A stretch of 64,000 bases of DNA from Mucilaginibacter sp. JRF (lineage in GTDB: Bacteria > Bacteroidota > Bacteroidia > Sphingobacteriales > Sphingobacteriaceae): NCBI RefSeq assembly GCF_015223065.1, contig NZ_JADFBY010000008.1, forward strand, positions 124,001-188,000, read 5' to 3'. Position numbers and translations under genes: made by a program. Positions 61,070 through 64,000 of the stretch are shown piece after piece. A model generated the notes under the pieces. The model saw nothing but the letters and a program-made list of their open reading frames with translations. It was not told the DNA's origin and made no database searches. Numbering within the stretch: position 1 is the stretch's first letter; each line of letters starts with the position of its first letter.

Positions 61070-61603
61070 ATGGCTACTACAGTTTGGACATTAGATCCTA
61101 CCCACTCAGAAGTGCAGTTTAAAGTTAAACACCTTGTAATTTCAACTGTAACAGGTTCATTCAAAAACTTTGAAGGTACCTTAACAACCGAAGGCGATGA
61201 TATTGCTAACGGTACTGTTGAATTTTCATTAGACGTTAACTCAATTGACACCAACCAGGAGCAACGCGATGGTCACCTTAAAAGCGCCGACTTTTTTGAT
61301 GCCGAGCAATTCCCTACCATCACTTTCAAATCAACCAGCTTAACAGCTAAAGGTGATGACGATTATGTAGCCGAAGGCGACCTGACCGTTAAAGGCATCA
61401 CTAAACCGGTAACCCTGAATGTAGAGTTCGGTGGTTCGGCTGATGACTTTTATGGTAACACCAAAGCAGGTTTTGAAGTAACCGGCAAAATTAACCGTAA
61501 AGAATTCGGCTTAACCTGGGATGGCGTAACCGAAGCAGGTTCAATTGTTGTTGGCGAAGACATTAAACTGATAGCCAACGTACAGTTCGCGAAACAGAAA
61601 TAA
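61070..61603 (+). CDS. YceI-family protein
   Basis: A 177-residue lipocalin-like protein. It starts TTVWTLDPTHSEVQFKVKHL with the conserved histidine of the family, followed by VTGSFKNFEGTL, the NQEQRDGHLKSADFFDAEQF block with SADFFD, and VKGITKPVTLNVEFGG. The C-terminal FGLTWDGVTEAGSIVVGEDI is also typical. YceI proteins bind isoprenoid-like lipids. There is no signal peptide, so this is a cytoplasmic form. It is a single gene with promoter palindromes, so tightly regulated, perhaps by stress. Confidence 0.93.
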   Translation: MATTVWTLDPTHSEVQFKVKHLVISTVTGSFKNFEGTLTTEGDDIANGTVEFSLDVNSIDTNQEQRDGHLKSADFFDAEQFPTITFKSTSLTAKGDDDYVAEGDLTVKGITKPVTLNVEFGGSADDFYGNTKAGFEVTGKINRKEFGLTWDGVTEAGSIVVGEDIKLIANVQFAKQK

Positions 61604-61631
61604 TTTTTTCCAGTTCGAGGGGCATACTATG

Positions 61632-61662
61632 GGCCACTTTGCGTAAGCGGGTGGCCTTTTTT
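61632..61662 (+). terminator. Terminator of yceI
   Basis: GGCCAC (61632-61637) pairs with GTGGCC (61651-61656), with an inner TTTGC/GCGGG partly paired stem, followed by T6. It lies 28 bases past the stop. Confidence 0.75.
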
Positions 61663-61684
61663 GCTTTTAAAACCTTTTTAGCCA

Positions 61685-61692
61685 TATATTTG
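61685..61692 (+). promoter_or_regulatory. -7 box (TATATTTG) ten bases before the Sua5/YrdC ATG
   Basis: TATATTTG ends at 61692 and the ATG is at 61703, so the transcript leader would be only a few bases long. It matches the pattern at rnhA, purM and lolD. Confidence 0.45.
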
Positions 61693-61702
61693 CTTTATAT
61701 AC

Positions 61703-62323
61703 ATGCTAATCAAAATATATCCCGAAAACCCTAACGAAAAGGCCATTGAACAGGTGGTGCAGGTGCTGCGTAAAGGGGGCATCATTATTTACCCCACTGA
61801 TACGGTTTATGGTTTGGGTTGCGATATTACCAACCATAAGGCTATTGAGCGTATTGCCCGCCTGCGTAACATCAAGCCGGAGAAGGCTAACTTTTCTTTC
61901 ATCTGCTATGATCTGAGCCATATATCCGATTATATAAAGCCAATTGATAACACCACCTTCAGGGTGTTAAAAAAGGCGTTGCCGGGGCCGTTCACCTTTA
62001 TTTTTAATGCCAGCCACGCGGTGCCCAAGCTGCTAAGCTCCAACAAAAAAACGGTGGGTATACGTGTGCCTGATAACAGCATAGCCCGCGAGATAGTCCG
62101 TATGTTGGGGAACCCAATCCTATCAACCTCAATTAAGGATGAAGATGAGATCATGGAATATTCAACAGACCCGGAACTGATCCATGAGAAATACGAGGAC
62201 ATGGTTGACCTGGTGATTGACGGCGGTTATGGCGGCAACCTCGCCTCTACCGTGGTTGATTGTACCTCCGGAGATTTTGAAGTGCTCCGCGAAGGTAAAG
62301 GCGATCTTGAACTTTATTTATGA
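61703..62323 (+). CDS. L-threonylcarbamoyladenylate synthase (Sua5/YrdC family)
   Basis: A 206-residue enzyme that makes threonylcarbamoyl-AMP from threonine, bicarbonate and ATP for the t6A modification of tRNA. Motifs are GGIIIYPTDTVYGLGCDI (about residues 27-44), ARLRNIKPEKANFSFICYDL, LPGPFTFIF, KTVGIRVPDN and ILSTSIKDEDE. The single YrdC domain without a Sua5 C-terminal extension fits the length. Its last six bases overlap the convergent trpA gene. Confidence 0.92.
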   Translation: MLIKIYPENPNEKAIEQVVQVLRKGGIIIYPTDTVYGLGCDITNHKAIERIARLRNIKPEKANFSFICYDLSHISDYIKPIDNTTFRVLKKALPGPFTFIFNASHAVPKLLSSNKKTVGIRVPDNSIAREIVRMLGNPILSTSIKDEDEIMEYSTDPELIHEKYEDMVDLVIDGGYGGNLASTVVDCTSGDFEVLREGKGDLELYL

Positions 62324-63094
62324 TCTCGGGCGAATGTTATTGATAAATTCCGGGATATTTTTCAGATAATCATCCATAGCCAAATGCTTTACAAACGCGC
62401 TACCCACAATAGCACCATTGGCGTACTCGCAGGCCTTGGTATATGATGCATTGTTTGATATACCAAAGCCGATGATGGTCGGGTTATTCAGCTCCATGCC
62501 CTTTATACGCTTGTAGTAATCCTCAATAGAAGTTGATACATTCAATGTACTGCCGGTAATTGATGATGATGACAATAGGTAGATAAAACTATTGCTTAAC
62601 CCATCTATCTTGCGTATACGCTCCTCACTGGTATTAGGTGTTACCAGGAATATATTGCTCAGGTTATTTTGCTTAAAAGTATCGGCATAAAGCTTTTCGT
62701 ACTCATAAATAGGCAAATCAGGCACTATCACACCATCCACTCCTACTTCGGCGGCTTTTTTACAGAAACGTTCAATACCGTATTGTACTATCGGGTTAAT
62801 GTAGCCCATCAACAATACGGGGATATTTACCCTTTCGCGCAACTGCTGTAACTGCTCGAACAACACATTCAGCGTCATGCCGTTCTCCAGCGCCTTTTCT
62901 GAACTTTGCTGGATAGTAGGCCCATCTGCCACCGGGTCAGAATACGGGAAACCGATCTCCAGAAAATCGGCACCGGCCTGCTCCAATGCCTCGGCAATAT
63001 CAAGCGTAGTGTTCAATTCAGGGTAACCCGCCGTGAAATAGATAGATAACAGGTTACTTTTTTTATTCGCGAAAAGATTTTGTAAACGGTTCAT
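62318..63094 (-). CDS. trpA: Tryptophan synthase alpha chain
   Basis: A 258-residue subunit that cleaves indole-3-glycerol phosphate to indole and glyceraldehyde 3-phosphate. The start at 63094 (MNRLQNLFANKKSNLLSIYF) is chosen over an upstream ATG at 63121 that lies in a repeat. The catalytic Glu46 is in DFLEIGFPYSDPVADGPTIQ, with Asp57 in the same block. Further conserved: GYINPIVQYGIERF, DGVIVPDLP, FIYLLSSSSITG and IGFGISN. The convergent Sua5/YrdC gene overlaps its end by six bases. trpB lies upstream on the same strand, so they form the end of a trp operon. Confidence 0.95.
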   Translation of the reverse strand: MNRLQNLFANKKSNLLSIYFTAGYPELNTTLDIAEALEQAGADFLEIGFPYSDPVADGPTIQQSSEKALENGMTLNVLFEQLQQLRERVNIPVLLMGYINPIVQYGIERFCKKAAEVGVDGVIVPDLPIYEYEKLYADTFKQNNLSNIFLVTPNTSEERIRKIDGLSNSFIYLLSSSSITGSTLNVSTSIEDYYKRIKGMELNNPTIIGFGISNNASYTKACEYANGAIVGSAFVKHLAMDDYLKNIPEFINNIRPRS

Positions 63095-63112
63095 GTGTTT
63101 AGTCGATGGTCG

Positions 63113-63158
63113 ATAGACCATAGTCCATAGCCACTATTGACTATGGACCATGGACTAT
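63113..63158. repeat. Inverted and direct repeat of CATAGTCCAT-type units between trpB and trpA
   Basis: ATAGACCATAGTCCATAG (63113-63130) and CTATGGACCATGGACTAT (63141-63158) are complementary at 16 of 18 positions. The unit GACTATGG/CCATAGTC also recurs as direct copies, so it is a small simple-repeat hairpin. It lies in the 71 bases between trpB stop and trpA start and may affect the ratio of the two proteins. Confidence 0.7.
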
Positions 63159-63165
63159 GGACTAA

Positions 63166-64000
63166 TTAATATCCAAAGTGCTTTATATAAGTATCAAGGT
63201 CTTTATCTCCACGGCCTGACAGGCAGATCACTACGTTATCGCCGGGCTTAAATGCCATTTTTTCGAGATGAGCCAAAGCGTGGGCGCTTTCAATAGCCGG
63301 GATAATGCCTTCTAACTGACAAGCCAACAGTCCGGCGTTCAGTGCTTCATCATCGGTAGCGCTAACGTATTCGGCACGGTTAACCTTAAACAGATGCGCG
63401 TGCTGTGGGCCAATGCCCGGATAATCCAATCCTGCTGAAATGGAATACGGTTCAACTACCTGCCCATCCTCGGTTTGCATTAATATGGTTCGGGTACCAT
63501 GCAATACACCCTCTTTGCCTAATGAAGTAGTAGCTGCGGAGTGGCCTGTTTCAACGCCTTTGCCGGCAGCTTCAACGGCTATCAGCTTTACCGATTCATC
63601 ATCCAGAAAATTATAGAACATACCTATGGCATTGCTGCCACCGCCAACACAGGCCAGCACATATTGTGGTAATTCGCTGCCGGTTTGTTCAAGCAACTGC
63701 TTTTTGGCTTCAAATGATATGATCGACTGAAACTTGGCTACCATTTCCGGGTATGGGTACGGCCCCACTGCCGAACCGATGATGTAGTGCGTGTCTTCCG
63801 GGTTGCCTATCCAGTCACGCAGGGCCTCGTTGGTGGCATCCTTAAGCGTTTTGCTGCCCGATGTTGCAGGCACTACCGTTGCTCCCAGCATCTTCATACG
63901 GGCAACGTTAGGTGCCTGGCGCGCCATATCGATCTCGCCCATGTAAACCACGCACTCTAAGCCTTTTAGCGCACATACAGTAGCCGTAGCCACACCATGT
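63166..64000 (-). CDS. trpB: Tryptophan synthase beta chain, partial at right edge
   Basis: The C-terminal ~278 residues of TrpB, which joins indole and serine to make tryptophan using PLP. The frame continues past 64000, so the N-terminus and the PLP-lysine are outside the window. Seen are HGVATATVCALKGLECVVYM (the family's GQHGVATA block), YIIGSAVGPYPYPEMVAKFQ, the phosphate-binding CVGGGSNAIGMF, SISAGLDYPGIGPQHAHL and PAIESAHALAHLEKM, and VICLSGRGDKD near the end. All are canonical. trpA follows after 71 bases that contain a small repeat. Confidence 0.96.
   Translation of the reverse strand, partial: HGVATATVCALKGLECVVYMGEIDMARQAPNVARMKMLGATVVPATSGSKTLKDATNEALRDWIGNPEDTHYIIGSAVGPYPYPEMVAKFQSIISFEAKKQLLEQTGSELPQYVLACVGGGSNAIGMFYNFLDDESVKLIAVEAAGKGVETGHSAATTSLGKEGVLHGTRTILMQTEDGQVVEPYSISAGLDYPGIGPQHAHLFKVNRAEYVSATDDEALNAGLLACQLEGIIPAIESAHALAHLEKMAFKPGDNVVICLSGRGDKDLDTYIKHFGY

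Noticed and set aside
63104..63165. CRISPR-like repeats between trpB and trpA
   Set aside because: Units are ~8-10 bases with no regular spacers and no cas genes; it is a simple repeat and hairpin.

Overview
The window is a chromosomal segment of a Bacteroidota bacterium, most likely family Sphingobacteriaceae and Mucilaginibacter-like. This is inferred from gene content and signals, not from a database search. Pointers are an ECF sigma/FecR/STN-type TonB receptor locus, many lipoproteins with a Cys lipobox, type III glutamine synthetase, a short primary sigma factor without region 1.1, Bacteroidota-type TAnnTTTG promoter boxes, few Shine-Dalgarno sequences, and rich G/C-stem terminators. There is no rRNA, CRISPR array, insertion sequence or prophage. 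The only RNA gene I can support is tRNA-His.

Layout. 1-11.4 kb (minus strand) is a trans-envelope signalling and uptake locus. In transcription order it has an ECF sigma factor, a FecR-like anti-sigma factor, an STN-bearing TonB-dependent receptor split by one in-frame TAA, a DUF4397 lipoprotein, a related lipoprotein, and at least three fasciclin (FAS1) lipoproteins running off the left edge. No SusD is visible. 11.7-23.3 kb is accessory and partly decayed. It has an AraC regulator with a remnant of a second one, a truncated histidine kinase, a retropepsin-like protease, an NmrA-like reductase, three Crp/Fnr-type regulators, an alginate-export-type porin and a periplasmic amidohydrolase whose start is frameshifted. 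Palindromes resembling FNR boxes lie in this region. 23.7-26.3 kb (plus strand) holds a DUF4397 lipoprotein, a sigma factor and a protein with an N-terminal anti-sigma-like segment, one inner-membrane helix and a C-terminal outer-membrane barrel. That architecture matches the dual-membrane-spanning anti-sigma factors described in Bacteroides.

26.5-48.1 kb is mostly housekeeping: a broken CHC2 zinc-finger gene, tRNA-His, rnhA, a phosphodiesterase, a tRNA methyltransferase, a VOC protein, purL, tonB, a DUF4468 protein, a BBP2 porin divergent from glutamine synthetase III, a ClC channel, purM, rpoD, an MBL hydrolase, lpdA and a large Oar-like receptor. 48.4-52.6 kb has a small membrane protein with an ABC ATPase, then a tight retropepsin / four-CBM48 protein / PhzF operon. 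52.8-64 kb has smc, an S41 peptidase lipoprotein, a degenerate HAD protein paired with a lone pre-ATP-grasp domain, lolD, sucC, yceI, a Sua5/YrdC gene, trpA and a partial trpB.

Cross-cutting observations. Two genes carry a single in-frame stop (TonB receptor, CHC2 protein) and one a one-base homopolymer frameshift at its start (amidohydrolase), so either this lineage is decaying several accessory genes or the assembly has base errors. Several genes have a TAnnTTTG box only 3-10 bases before the ATG, which suggests leaderless transcripts.
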